Shown here piece by piece: positions 6,339 through 13,081 of a stretch of DNA of 42,947 bases. Each line of letters begins with the position of its first letter. Positions within the stretch are counted from its first letter, which is position 1. The notes under the pieces are model-generated. The model ran no database searches. It saw nothing but the letters and a program-made list of their open reading frames with translations, and was not told where the DNA came from. The stretch is from Chthoniobacterales bacterium (GTDB taxonomy: Bacteria > Verrucomicrobiota > Verrucomicrobiia > Chthoniobacterales > JACTMZ01). A program made the position numbers and the translations under genes. The stretch spans positions 1 to 42,947 of the forward strand of contig JAJTYZ010000003.1 of NCBI GenBank assembly GCA_021463515.1, in the 5' to 3' direction.

Positions 6339-6866
6339 ATGCGCATATTCTTAGTCATTGGCTTCTTCGTGATCTGCCTTCCGAAGATCGTGTGTGCTGC
6401 TGGTTTTTCTTCACCAGAGGAGCTGATCAATGGCCTGAAAGTTTATGATTTCATTCGCGATACGGAGGGGCTCGGACATATGCTTGCGATTGAGGAGCCG
6501 AGACAGCCGGGGATGGCTGCCAAGATTGTCACTCCTACTGCTGTCGAAGGTGCTGAAGTCTTGTGGAAGTCCGATAATGAAGCACTGGCTTGGGTCACAG
6601 CGCGACCTCCGACAGATTCCACGCTTACAGAGACAGGAGCACTCCTTCTTCTTGCTCGTAACAATGATAAATGGTTCCTGGCTAATAAGGTGCGTTTTCA
6701 GGCGGTTGGAAAGTATGCGGATATCCGCTTCGAGTTTACCGGGGGAGATCACTCACCGCCACCTATTGTCACCGTAACAACTTCCAACGGCGGTCGAGGG
6801 GCTTCATACCGAGCTTCCGCAACCTATGAACTTCATTCTGGCCAAATCGTCAGAAAGGACTTATGA
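6339..6866 (+). CDS. Secreted protein of unknown function (cassette 5)
   Basis: This encodes 175 residues with a signal peptide (MRIFLVIGFFVICLPKIVCA, cut before AGF). ATG 6339 is 9 nt after the boundary core. The mature protein begins FSSPEELINGLKVYDFIRDT and has strands such as TGALLLLARNNDKWFLANKV, an arrangement seen in NTF2-like or DUF4878-type folds, but I cannot assign a family. The stop is followed at once by the next attC-like site. Confidence 0.6.
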   Translation: MRIFLVIGFFVICLPKIVCAAGFSSPEELINGLKVYDFIRDTEGLGHMLAIEEPRQPGMAAKIVTPTAVEGAEVLWKSDNEALAWVTARPPTDSTLTETGALLLLARNNDKWFLANKVRFQAVGKYADIRFEFTGGDHSPPPIVTVTTSNGGRGASYRASATYELHSGQIVRKDL

Positions 6867-6867
6867 A

Positions 6868-6926
6868 GGCGAACAAGGCCATGGGGGGAACGCGCTATCG
6901 CTCGTCACTCGTGGTCGACGTTAGCT
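6868..6926 (+). repeat. attC-like site, 59 bp, between cassettes 5 and 6
   Basis: GGCGAAC (6868-6874) and GTTAGCT (6920-6926) form the ends. The spacer AAGGC is followed by CCATGGGG, which pairs with CTCGTGGTC on the right; the inner GCGCTATCGC is nearly self-complementary. Left and right spacers of about 5 nt and the total length of 59 bp are those of a canonical 59-base element. Confidence 0.65.
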
Positions 6927-6932
6927 CACAAA

Positions 6933-7451
6933 ATGAAGCACATCCTCATATTCTGGCTTGCCATCACATCGATCGGTGTTTGCCAGAGCGTCCAGACGAA
7001 GTCTTCCGGTAATCCGAGCCCCATCCATTCTGTCCTCTTCTATGATGATGAATTCTGCTTCGTCGGACGAGGATATGTCAGTTCTGAAGATTCGTCCCGC
7101 GAGATTGAACCCGGAATTTTTGTGCATTCCAAGAGGCACAATCGTTGGCTTAGACTCACAAAGATCACAACCGAGGGCGGCATATTCGGAACGTCATGCT
7201 CCAATAACCCGGAGGATCAGAAGAAGCTTGTCATGGCCTCCATAGGATGGAATTTCACCGGACTTAAAAATGCCGCGTATGCGGAATTGCCACTGAGGTA
7301 TAACCGCGCGCTTGCATTTCCTAAGATTTCATTTGATTCCACTTCCGGCATTTTCCAGTTTGGTTTCATGACCGACTGGGATATTCCTTCGGCAAGGACT
7401 TACCTCTTCTTCAAGCGCAAGGACTTGCTTGAAGCCTTCGATAAGCAATAA
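6933..7451 (+). CDS. Secreted protein of unknown function (cassette 6)
   Basis: This encodes 172 residues. The signal peptide MKHILIFWLAITSIGVCQS could be cut before C (lipoprotein-like) or after CQS. The mature part has HSVLFYDDEFCFVGRGYVSS, WLRLTKITTEGGIFGTSC and a C-terminal YLFFKRKDLLEAFDKQ. No family is recognised. The start lies 6 nt after the boundary core GTTAGCT. The gene stop is followed by the next attC-like site within 4 nt. Confidence 0.6.
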   Translation: MKHILIFWLAITSIGVCQSVQTKSSGNPSPIHSVLFYDDEFCFVGRGYVSSEDSSREIEPGIFVHSKRHNRWLRLTKITTEGGIFGTSCSNNPEDQKKLVMASIGWNFTGLKNAAYAELPLRYNRALAFPKISFDSTSGIFQFGFMTDWDIPSARTYLFFKRKDLLEAFDKQ

Positions 7452-7454
7452 AAT

Positions 7455-7517
7455 GCTAAACAAAGATATGGGTTGAACGCACTACCGCACTCGAGTCACT
7501 CATGGCTGACGTTCGAT
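7455..7517 (+). repeat. attC-like site, 63 bp, between cassettes 6 and 7
   Basis: The ends are GCTAAAC (7455-7461) and GTTCGAT (7511-7517). The left arm AGATATGGGTTGAACGCACTACC pairs imperfectly with the right arm GCACTCGAGTCACTCATGGCT. It shares GCACTCGAGTCACTC-type sequence with the site at 6868 (GCTCGTCACTC). The next ATG is 6 nt after the core. Confidence 0.6.
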
Positions 7518-7523
7518 AATGAT

Positions 7524-8024
7524 ATGAAACTTCACTGCCAGATCACCCTGGAAGACTACATAAAGGCACAATTTCTGCATTTGCGGCCTCGCCCAATTAT
7601 CAAGTGGGTGAGTGTGCTGATCGTCCTGACAGCATTGGCCCTGAGCATTCAACAGCTCGTTCTTCCTCCTTCTGGAGCAATTACTTGGACACCATTTGCA
7701 ATTCTTGGTGGGCTCGCGTATTTTGCCATCATCTACGGAGTCATACTTCCCTTGAGAATAAAAAAAATTTACAGGCAACAGAAATCCTTGCAGGAACCCT
7801 ATGAATCAGAATTAACTGATGAAACTTATGCGTCGGTTAGCGTCCACGGAGCAGCAACAATGCCATGGAACATGTTTCATAAATACAAAATGAACAAAGA
7901 CACGATCTTGGTGTATCAGTCTGATGCCATTTACCACATATTTCCCAAGAGATGGTTTACGGAGGAGCAGTTCGCAGACTTTCAGGAAATTCTTCATAGA
8001 CATCTTGGACACCCAAGGGTATAA
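7524..8024 (+). CDS. YcxB-like membrane protein (cassette 7)
   Basis: This encodes 166 residues. After MKLHCQITLEDYIKAQFLHL come two membrane helices (WVSVLIVLTALALSIQQLVL and WTPFAILGGLAYFAIIYGVI), a basic linker, and a soluble C-terminal domain with SELTDETYASVSVHGAATMP, WNMFHKYKMNKDTILVYQSD, AIYHIFPKRWFTEEQFADF. This layout is that of YcxB-like proteins (two TM plus a PH-like domain with a PKRxF motif). The role of the family is not established. ATG 7524 is chosen because of the boundary 6 nt upstream; an ATG at 7473 lies inside the attC-like site. Confidence 0.7.
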   Translation: MKLHCQITLEDYIKAQFLHLRPRPIIKWVSVLIVLTALALSIQQLVLPPSGAITWTPFAILGGLAYFAIIYGVILPLRIKKIYRQQKSLQEPYESELTDETYASVSVHGAATMPWNMFHKYKMNKDTILVYQSDAIYHIFPKRWFTEEQFADFQEILHRHLGHPRV

Positions 8025-8151
8025 ATCGAACAAGGCTGTGGTGGACAACCGGCTACCCGCCTCGAGTCGAAATGACCATCTTCACTACAACCCTTTGTCC
8101 TATTGAGGATCGGTACTCTCGGTAGTCGGTGACACACCTTGATCGTTCGAC
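8025..8151 (+). repeat. attC-like site, 127 bp, between cassettes 7 and 8
   Basis: ATCGAAC (8025-8031) and GTTCGAC (8145-8151) are near-perfect inverses. The left arm AAGGCTGTGGTGGACAACC, then GGCTACC, aligns with the reverse complement of the right arm, AAGGTGTGTCACCGACTACC, with extra bases bulged on the left strand as in attC bottom strands. It is closely related to the site at 5074-5200. The next ATG is 7 nt downstream after an A-rich run. Confidence 0.7.
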
Positions 8152-8158
8152 AAAAAAT

Positions 8159-8758
8159 ATGACTCTCTCCGAATTTACCACTATTGTTCAAAGCCAGCCG
8201 GATGGCGTTGTCCTGCTTGAAGGGCGACGCGCTATCCCCGCAAGCGATTACATGAACGCCACACGTCTTGCTCGCAGTCTTGCGCTTCGATTTCCACGAC
8301 TGCGATTTCGCTCAGGGAACGCCGAAGGATCAGATCAGGCATTTTCTGAAGGAGTGGCACAGGTGGATGCGAGCCGTTTACAGGTCGTTGCGCCTTACGC
8401 ATCGCATAGAAAGAGTGTTCGCTACACAGACGCAATCTATGATTCGCCCAATTCTCTATCTCGGGTTCAAGAGGATGAGGTAGCTTACAAGACTATCAAA
8501 GCGACTCCGAAGAATAGGGGATTGATTGACAAGCGAGCCACGAAGGGGCCGCTTGCTGCGAAGGCTGCCTATTTAATTCGAGACACCATGAAGGTAACAG
8601 GGCATTCGGAGGATTTCACGAAGCCGATGTGTGCCCTGTTTTATGTGGATATCAACGATCCGATGGCTGGAGGAACCGGGCATACCATTCGGGTTTGCAA
8701 GCAGGAAGGTGTTCTCGTAGCATTTCAAGATTCGTGGATGGGCTGGATAGAGGAATAA
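8159..8758 (+). CDS. SLOG-like Rossmann-fold protein (cassette 8)
   Basis: This encodes 199 residues. The segment LALRFPRLRFRSGNAEGSDQ, then AFSEGVAQVDASRLQVVAPY, has the SLOG/DprA-LOG signature: a strand, then SGxAxGxDxAF, a helix, and a strand ending in P. Near the end CALFYVDINDPMAGGTGHTI, RVCKQEGVLVAFQ supplies the second phosphate-binding Gly motif (GGTGHT). SLOG domains bind or process nucleotide-derived ligands and are frequent in immune and signalling systems; the ligand here is unknown. ATG 8159 is 7 nt after the boundary. The middle (about residues 100-150) is charged and not assigned. Confidence 0.65.
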   Translation: MTLSEFTTIVQSQPDGVVLLEGRRAIPASDYMNATRLARSLALRFPRLRFRSGNAEGSDQAFSEGVAQVDASRLQVVAPYASHRKSVRYTDAIYDSPNSLSRVQEDEVAYKTIKATPKNRGLIDKRATKGPLAAKAAYLIRDTMKVTGHSEDFTKPMCALFYVDINDPMAGGTGHTIRVCKQEGVLVAFQDSWMGWIEE

Positions 8759-8759
8759 T

Positions 8760-8766
8760 GTTGAAC
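8760..8766 (+). repeat. Lone integron-type core at the end of cassette 8
   Basis: GTTGAAC sits 1 nt after the SLOG-like stop, exactly where the left core of an attC site lies in the other cassettes (and it also fits GTTRRRY). No arms follow; the arginase-like gene begins 29 nt later. This suggests a truncated attC marking the present right end of the array. Confidence 0.35.
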
Positions 8767-8794
8767 ACCATCTGAACCTTATCTGGAGCTTCCA

Positions 8795-9685
8795 TTGATA
8801 ACCTCACAGGACAGAACACTTCGTCTTATTTTCCCACAATGGCAAGGCGGCAATAACCCGCCTTACTACTTCGGGTCCAAGTTGCTTGCATGGCTGGCGC
8901 CTGAGCATGTTGGTCCGGTAGAAGAAGTGCCGGTGGCGCTGCCGACGGATGAGTCTCTACCCGTAGAAGGTGGTGTAGTGGCACGGAGTGCGTTATTGGA
9001 GCAGTTACACCAGGCACGCAGACTTATCAACAAGCATCAGCCTGATCGCTTGGTAGTGTTGGGAGGCGATTGTCTGGTGGACCTTGCTCCTTTCGCTTAT
9101 CTGAATGAGCGTTACGATGGCAATCTTGCTGTGTTATGGGTGGACACCCATCCGGATATTATAACTCCACAGCAGTTTCAACATGCTCATGCGATGGTAC
9201 TAGGCAATCTGTTGGGGCATGGAGACGCCAGTTTCGTCAAATTCGTTCCGCGTCCGATTGATCCGAAGAGCGTAATGTATGTCGGTTTGAATAATCCCTC
9301 CGAGTGGGAAGCTGCGGCAATGAAGCGGCTTAACCTTGGGAATGTGGCTCCCCAGGAATTGACACAACGCGGCAGTCAACCCGTGCTGAACTGGTTCAAA
9401 TCTACAGGTGCCAGCCGGTTGGCTATCCATCTCGACCTCGACGTTCTCGACCCGTCGCTGTTTCGTGCCTTACTATTTTCCAAGCCGAACATCCCTGCCA
9501 ATACATTTGATGGCATTGCTCAAGGACAGCTGACAATGGAGCAAATCGTGCAGTTGCTAGGTGATATTGCGACCATCGCTGATGTGGTCGGTCTTGGCAT
9601 TGCAGAGCACCTGCCATGGGATGCTCTGGCGTTGAAGAACATGCTGGCAAAACTCCCGCTGATCGGTATGTCCACCAAAGCCTGA
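8795..9685 (+). CDS. Arginase/agmatinase-family protein
   Basis: This encodes 296 residues from TTG 8795, preceded by a good ribosome site (CTGGAG about 6 nt upstream). The ureohydrolase metal motifs are visible: GGDC at residues 90-93 (usually GGDHS), WVDTHPD with Asp117, His119 and Asp121, and HLDLDVLDP with Asp214 and Asp216. The family hydrolyses guanidino groups (arginine, agmatine, formiminoglutamate) using two Mn ions. The usual first His ligand is Cys93 here, so metal binding or substrate may differ. The C-terminus has IADVVGLGIAEHLPWDALAL, the usual place of the E-x-x-P motif. The substrate is not predictable. Unlike its left neighbours it has a normal leader and no attC-like site directly before it. 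Confidence 0.8.
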   Translation: MITSQDRTLRLIFPQWQGGNNPPYYFGSKLLAWLAPEHVGPVEEVPVALPTDESLPVEGGVVARSALLEQLHQARRLINKHQPDRLVVLGGDCLVDLAPFAYLNERYDGNLAVLWVDTHPDIITPQQFQHAHAMVLGNLLGHGDASFVKFVPRPIDPKSVMYVGLNNPSEWEAAAMKRLNLGNVAPQELTQRGSQPVLNWFKSTGASRLAIHLDLDVLDPSLFRALLFSKPNIPANTFDGIAQGQLTMEQIVQLLGDIATIADVVGLGIAEHLPWDALALKNMLAKLPLIGMSTKA

Positions 9686-9731
9686 TTTGACCCGAAGGTT
9701 TTGTTAGCATGATCTCTGCGCTTAATCTCAC

Positions 9732-9794
9732 GGCTAACAATAAAAGGTGTAGCGGAGGCGAGGAACGAGCCCTCCGACTGCACCCCTGGTTGAC
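9732..9794 (+). repeat. 60-bp imperfect palindrome (attC-like, copy 3)
   Basis: GGCTAAC (9732-9738) to GTTGAC (9789-9794). The arms AGGTGTAGCGGAGG and CCTCCGACTGCACCCCT pair with a single extra T. It is nearly identical to copy 2 at 1863-1925, and the right arm is shared with 876-896. It stands 46 nt after the arginase-like gene and runs straight into a toxin-gene fragment. Confidence 0.6.
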
Positions 9795-9857
9795 ACCGTC
9801 ATTTGGTATTTTATTGGCACCCATGCTGAATATAACCGCCTGCTCAAAAAGAAATAA
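9789..9857 (+). pseudogene. C-terminal tail of a RelE/HigB-type toxin gene
   Basis: The frame from 9789 reads VDTVIWYFIGTHAEYNRLLK, KK, then TAA at 9855-9857. RelE-type toxins typically end in a motif like VVWFWIGSHAEYDRLL, so this is the last strand and helix of such a toxin. It has no start and its upstream part is replaced by the 60-bp repeat. It is only about 22 residues, hence a moderate call. Confidence 0.55.
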
Positions 9858-10020
9858 ACCGAATGAGCGAGGGCTTTTATGGAAAAATTTGTCAAAATGA
9901 TCTTTGGATTGCTGCCGTCTGCATTTGCTATCAACTTCCTCTGGTGTCGAGAAACAGGCGTCACTTTCACCGGATTCAGAACCTCCGCTTGCAATCGTTG
10001 ACGGATTAGATCGCTTTCCC
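9858..10020. other. Spacer before the glycosyltransferase cluster
   Basis: A 40-codon ORF (9880-10002, MEKFVKMIFGLLPSAFAINF...) is present but resembles nothing I know and may be chance. No convincing promoter, ribosome site or hairpin was found before the first glycosyltransferase. Confidence 0.3.
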
Positions 10021-10995
10021 ATGATTTTTAGACAACAGACCGTGGCGACGGTGGCGATGAATTTGCGGCCTCGGCGCGGGCCGTTTGGGGGGGGGAATCA
10101 GTGGGCGGCGCAAGTTTCGGCTTATTTGCGGCGGTGTGGATATCGGGTGGTGCATCGGCTTGATGAGCAGGTGGATTTGGTGCTGGGGACGCATACGGGG
10201 CTGGATGGGGCGTTGGAGTTTTCTTATGCGGATGTGGCCGCGATGAAGCAGCGAAATCCTCGATTGCGGTGTATTCAACGGATCAATGACAATGATGTTC
10301 GCAAGGGTACGGAGCGTATGGATGGGCAGTTGGCGGAGGCCAATGGTGTGGCGGATCACACGGTGTTTGTTTCGTCGTGGCTGCGGGATTATCATGCGGC
10401 GAAATGGTTCGATGTGTCCAAACCACATTCGGTGATTCGCAATGGAGCGGATCCAGCGGTGTTTCATCCGTTTGGGAATGTGCCTTGGTGCGAAGGCGAG
10501 CCGTTCCGAATTGTCACGCATCATTGGTCGGATAATCCGGCGAAGGGGTTTGATGTTTATGAGCGGATTGATGCGCTGATTGCGGAGGAGAAGTTGCCGG
10601 GTGTGGAGCTGTGGATTATTGGGCGCTGGCCGGCGAGGATTTCGTGGAAAGCGGCGCGGACATTTCCGGCGTGCGCGGGGCATTCGTTGGCGGGGCTGCT
10701 ACGGCAGTGTCATGCAGCGGTGACGGCGTCACGTTATGAGCCGGGGGCGATGCATCCGGTGGAGGCGTTGCAGTGCGGGCTGCCTTTGCTTTATACGGCG
10801 GACACGGGGGGCACGGTGGACTGGGGAAAAAGGTTTGGGGTTTGTCTTGGTGAGGATGCTGTGGCGGCGATGGGGCAATTGCGGACAGAATATGTGGAAT
10901 TACGTGGCAAGCTTTTACGCGAAGGGCCTGCGGGGGATAAAATGTGTCTCGAATACCGTCAACTGATTCAATCTATCTTGGCGATAAGGTCATGA
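10021..10995 (+). CDS. Glycosyltransferase (GT-B, GT4-like)
   Basis: This encodes 324 residues from ATG 10021 (an internal ATG at 10057 is also possible; neither has a clear ribosome site). GPFGGGNQWAAQVSAYLRRC is the N-terminal Gly loop of GT-B enzymes; HSVIRNGADPAVFHP is the linker between the two Rossmann domains; SRYEPGAMHPVEALQCGLPL with the E-x7-E pattern is the nucleotide-sugar site. It probably transfers a sugar during surface polysaccharide assembly. A run of nine G (10087-10095) sits in the Gly loop codons and could slip. Its stop overlaps the next start (ATGA). Confidence 0.8.
   Translation: MIFRQQTVATVAMNLRPRRGPFGGGNQWAAQVSAYLRRCGYRVVHRLDEQVDLVLGTHTGLDGALEFSYADVAAMKQRNPRLRCIQRINDNDVRKGTERMDGQLAEANGVADHTVFVSSWLRDYHAAKWFDVSKPHSVIRNGADPAVFHPFGNVPWCEGEPFRIVTHHWSDNPAKGFDVYERIDALIAEEKLPGVELWIIGRWPARISWKAARTFPACAGHSLAGLLRQCHAAVTASRYEPGAMHPVEALQCGLPLLYTADTGGTVDWGKRFGVCLGEDAVAAMGQLRTEYVELRGKLLREGPAGDKMCLEYRQLIQSILAIRS
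10087..10095 (+). repeat. G9 homopolymer in a glycosyltransferase gene
   Basis: Nine consecutive G encode the GGG of FGGGNQW near the start of the protein. A length change of one base would shift the frame early in the gene, the usual design of slipped-strand phase variation in surface-sugar genes. It could be chance in a G-rich region. Confidence 0.5.
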
Positions 10996-12218
10996 GCAGG
11001 CGTTGGCATGTGTGGTTGGCGGGTTGGCAAAAAGTTGCTTGGGCACTTGATGAGGATTTGCGGTGGGTGAAGTGGGCGTTGGACGGATGCTGTGCATGGA
11101 CTTCGTTGCCTCGGGCTAAAATTGTCCATGCGGCGTGGCCTGCGGCCGTAAGGACGATTCCTTTCGGGGCATTGCTCGGGAAAATGGTGGTTTGCCAGGC
11201 GGATAATCCGCCGGCGTTTTATCTCGGGGTGGAGGGTTTTGCGGAGGTGGTGGCGAAAGTTGGGTTGTGGATAGCGCGGACACACGAGGCGGCAGCGCAG
11301 TTTCGCTGCCTTGGATTGCCGGTGGCCTTGGTGCCGTATTGCGTGGATCACACGGTCTTTCGCCGTTTGTCGAATCGTCAAGAAATTCGACGTTCGTTGG
11401 GGATTGCCGAGGATGATTTTGTGATTGGAAATTTTCACCGTGATTCCGAGGGAAGCGATCTCGCGAAACCGAAGAGGCAAAAGGGGCCTGATATTTTATT
11501 GGAGGTTGCTAAGGAATTGAACCGGCGTATTCCACACTTGGTGGTTCTCCTCGCGGGGCCGCGTCGGCATTGGCTGCTGCGTGCTTTGCGGGCAGAGGGC
11601 ATTCGCGTGGTGTTTGCGGGGGATGAGCCGGGGGACGCGGATGATTACAAAAAAAACATTCTCCCGCGTAAACGACTTAACGAGCTTTACCAAGTGTTGG
11701 ACGTTTGTGTGATTGGTTCGCGCTGGGAAGGTGGGCCGTATTCGGTGCTTGAGGCGTTGGCAGCAGGGACGGCGGTAATCAGCACGCCCGTGGGAACATC
11801 GCGCGATGTGCTATCCGATGAGTGTCGATTTACGAATGTCGAAGAGGCTGTGAATTTGCTGGAGCGACACGCGAAAGAAAGAAGCTTGGCAGAGTTTTGT
11901 CGGGTGGCGGCAGAGGGTGCGGCGCGGACGCATAGCCCGGAGGCGTTGAAAACGGCATTGTTAGCGGCTTATGAGACATTGCCTGCGGGCGGGGTGCCGT
12001 TTCTTGATGCTGTTTCCAGCGCAAAAGGCCTGTTGGTCGGGCGGCTGTGTCGTCAGGCGGAAAACCCTTCAACACATATTGCCGAAATTGTGGGTCGGGT
12101 TCATGGTCGGGTGGCGGAGATAGGGAGATTTGAGGGGGTGATTGATTATCGGGACGACGGAACTTTGGAATCCTTGGAAAACTGCGCGGCGCAAATTGTA
12201 GCTGCGAGGAAATTATGA
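10992..12218 (+). CDS. Glycosyltransferase (GT4-like)
   Basis: This encodes 408 residues. ATG 10992 overlaps the previous stop. LVPYCVDHTVFRRLSNRQEI then RRSLGIAEDDFVIGNFHRDS is the inter-domain region of GT-B enzymes, LVVLLAGPRRHWLLRALRAE the start of the C-terminal domain, and SRWEGGPYSVLEALAAGTAV, ISTPVGTSRDVL the donor-binding E-x7-E motif. The last 90 residues (after PAGGVPFLDA) are an extension not typical of the family. It is part of a tightly overlapping run of polysaccharide genes. Confidence 0.8.
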   Translation: MSRRWHVWLAGWQKVAWALDEDLRWVKWALDGCCAWTSLPRAKIVHAAWPAAVRTIPFGALLGKMVVCQADNPPAFYLGVEGFAEVVAKVGLWIARTHEAAAQFRCLGLPVALVPYCVDHTVFRRLSNRQEIRRSLGIAEDDFVIGNFHRDSEGSDLAKPKRQKGPDILLEVAKELNRRIPHLVVLLAGPRRHWLLRALRAEGIRVVFAGDEPGDADDYKKNILPRKRLNELYQVLDVCVIGSRWEGGPYSVLEALAAGTAVISTPVGTSRDVLSDECRFTNVEEAVNLLERHAKERSLAEFCRVAAEGAARTHSPEALKTALLAAYETLPAGGVPFLDAVSSAKGLLVGRLCRQAENPSTHIAEIVGRVHGRVAEIGRFEGVIDYRDDGTLESLENCAAQIVAARKL

Positions 12219-13081
12219 AACGCGTGGCAATTACGGGAGGGCGGGGGCGGTTGGCATCGGGATTGGCGGGGTATTTGCGGGAGCTGGGGTGGGAGGTGGT
12301 GTTATTTTCGCGGACGGGCGGTGGGGAGTTTGGGGTGCTTGGGGATTTGGCGGAGCCTCGTACGTTGTCGGGATTTGAGGCGGTGTTGCATTTGGGGTGG
12401 AGTTCGGTGCCGTTGGTGTCGGAGGGGAATCCGGGGATTGAGGAACGTGAAGATTTGCCCTTTGCGCGGACACTCGTGGAGGCGGCACAGAGGTGTGAGC
12501 ATTCGCCGAGGTTGGTCTTTTTTTCGACAGCGGCTGTCTATGGAAACACGGGTGATGCACCAGTGGAAGAGGAGGTAGCTTGTCGTCCGATGGGGCGTTA
12601 TGCAGCGGCGAAATTAAAAGCGGAGGAAGTTTTTTTGCAGGCACCGGTTGCTTGTGTGCTGCGAATTACGAATGTATTTAGTCTGGGTTGCGCGAAAACG
12701 CGGTCGCAGGGGATTATTCCGATTTTGTTGGAGTCAGCACGGACGGGAAGCGAGGTGACGCTCTGGGGTGATGGCTCGGCGATGAAAGATTATATTGCGG
12801 CGAGTGATTTGCATTCTGCGGTTTATGCGGTGTTGGAACGTGGATTGATGGGAACATTCAACGTAGCGTCGGGACATTCACTTTCGATCAATGCCTTGAT
12901 TGCGCTGGTGGAGTGTGCGGCGGGGCGAGCACTTTCCGTGCGGCACACGGCGCATTTTGCGTGGGATGTGGAGAAGGCGATTATTTCCTCTGCTCGATTA
13001 CGGCAGGCTACGGGATGGAGTCCTCTTCATGACCCGGAGTCCGCTATTGCAGCTATGGTCAAAACATTAGAGGCATCATGA
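12215..13081 (+). CDS. NAD-dependent epimerase/dehydratase (extended SDR)
   Basis: This encodes 288 residues. MKRVAITGGRGRLASGLAGY carries the N-terminal nucleotide-binding loop (TGxxGxxx, with A-S in place of the last Gly). VLHLGWSS is the strand-4 motif, FFSTAAVYG holds the catalytic Ser, and YAAAK (Tyr129, Lys133) the catalytic pair. WGDGSAMKDYIAASDLHSAV is typical of nucleotide-sugar epimerases/dehydratases. It likely supplies a modified sugar nucleotide for the neighbouring transferases; the exact substrate cannot be read. The start overlaps the previous stop (ATGA). Confidence 0.85.
   Translation: MKRVAITGGRGRLASGLAGYLRELGWEVVLFSRTGGGEFGVLGDLAEPRTLSGFEAVLHLGWSSVPLVSEGNPGIEEREDLPFARTLVEAAQRCEHSPRLVFFSTAAVYGNTGDAPVEEEVACRPMGRYAAAKLKAEEVFLQAPVACVLRITNVFSLGCAKTRSQGIIPILLESARTGSEVTLWGDGSAMKDYIAASDLHSAVYAVLERGLMGTFNVASGHSLSINALIALVECAAGRALSVRHTAHFAWDVEKAIISSARLRQATGWSPLHDPESAIAAMVKTLEAS

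Noticed and set aside
9703-9738. GTTAGC ... GCTAAC as a small integron cassette or attI site
   Set aside because: The 36-bp span is too short, has no second arm pair, and the first core has no attC site before it; it may be chance.
10006-10683. Long minus-strand ORF opposite the first glycosyltransferase
   Set aside because: It is Arg/Pro/His-rich, as expected for the shadow of a G-rich coding strand.
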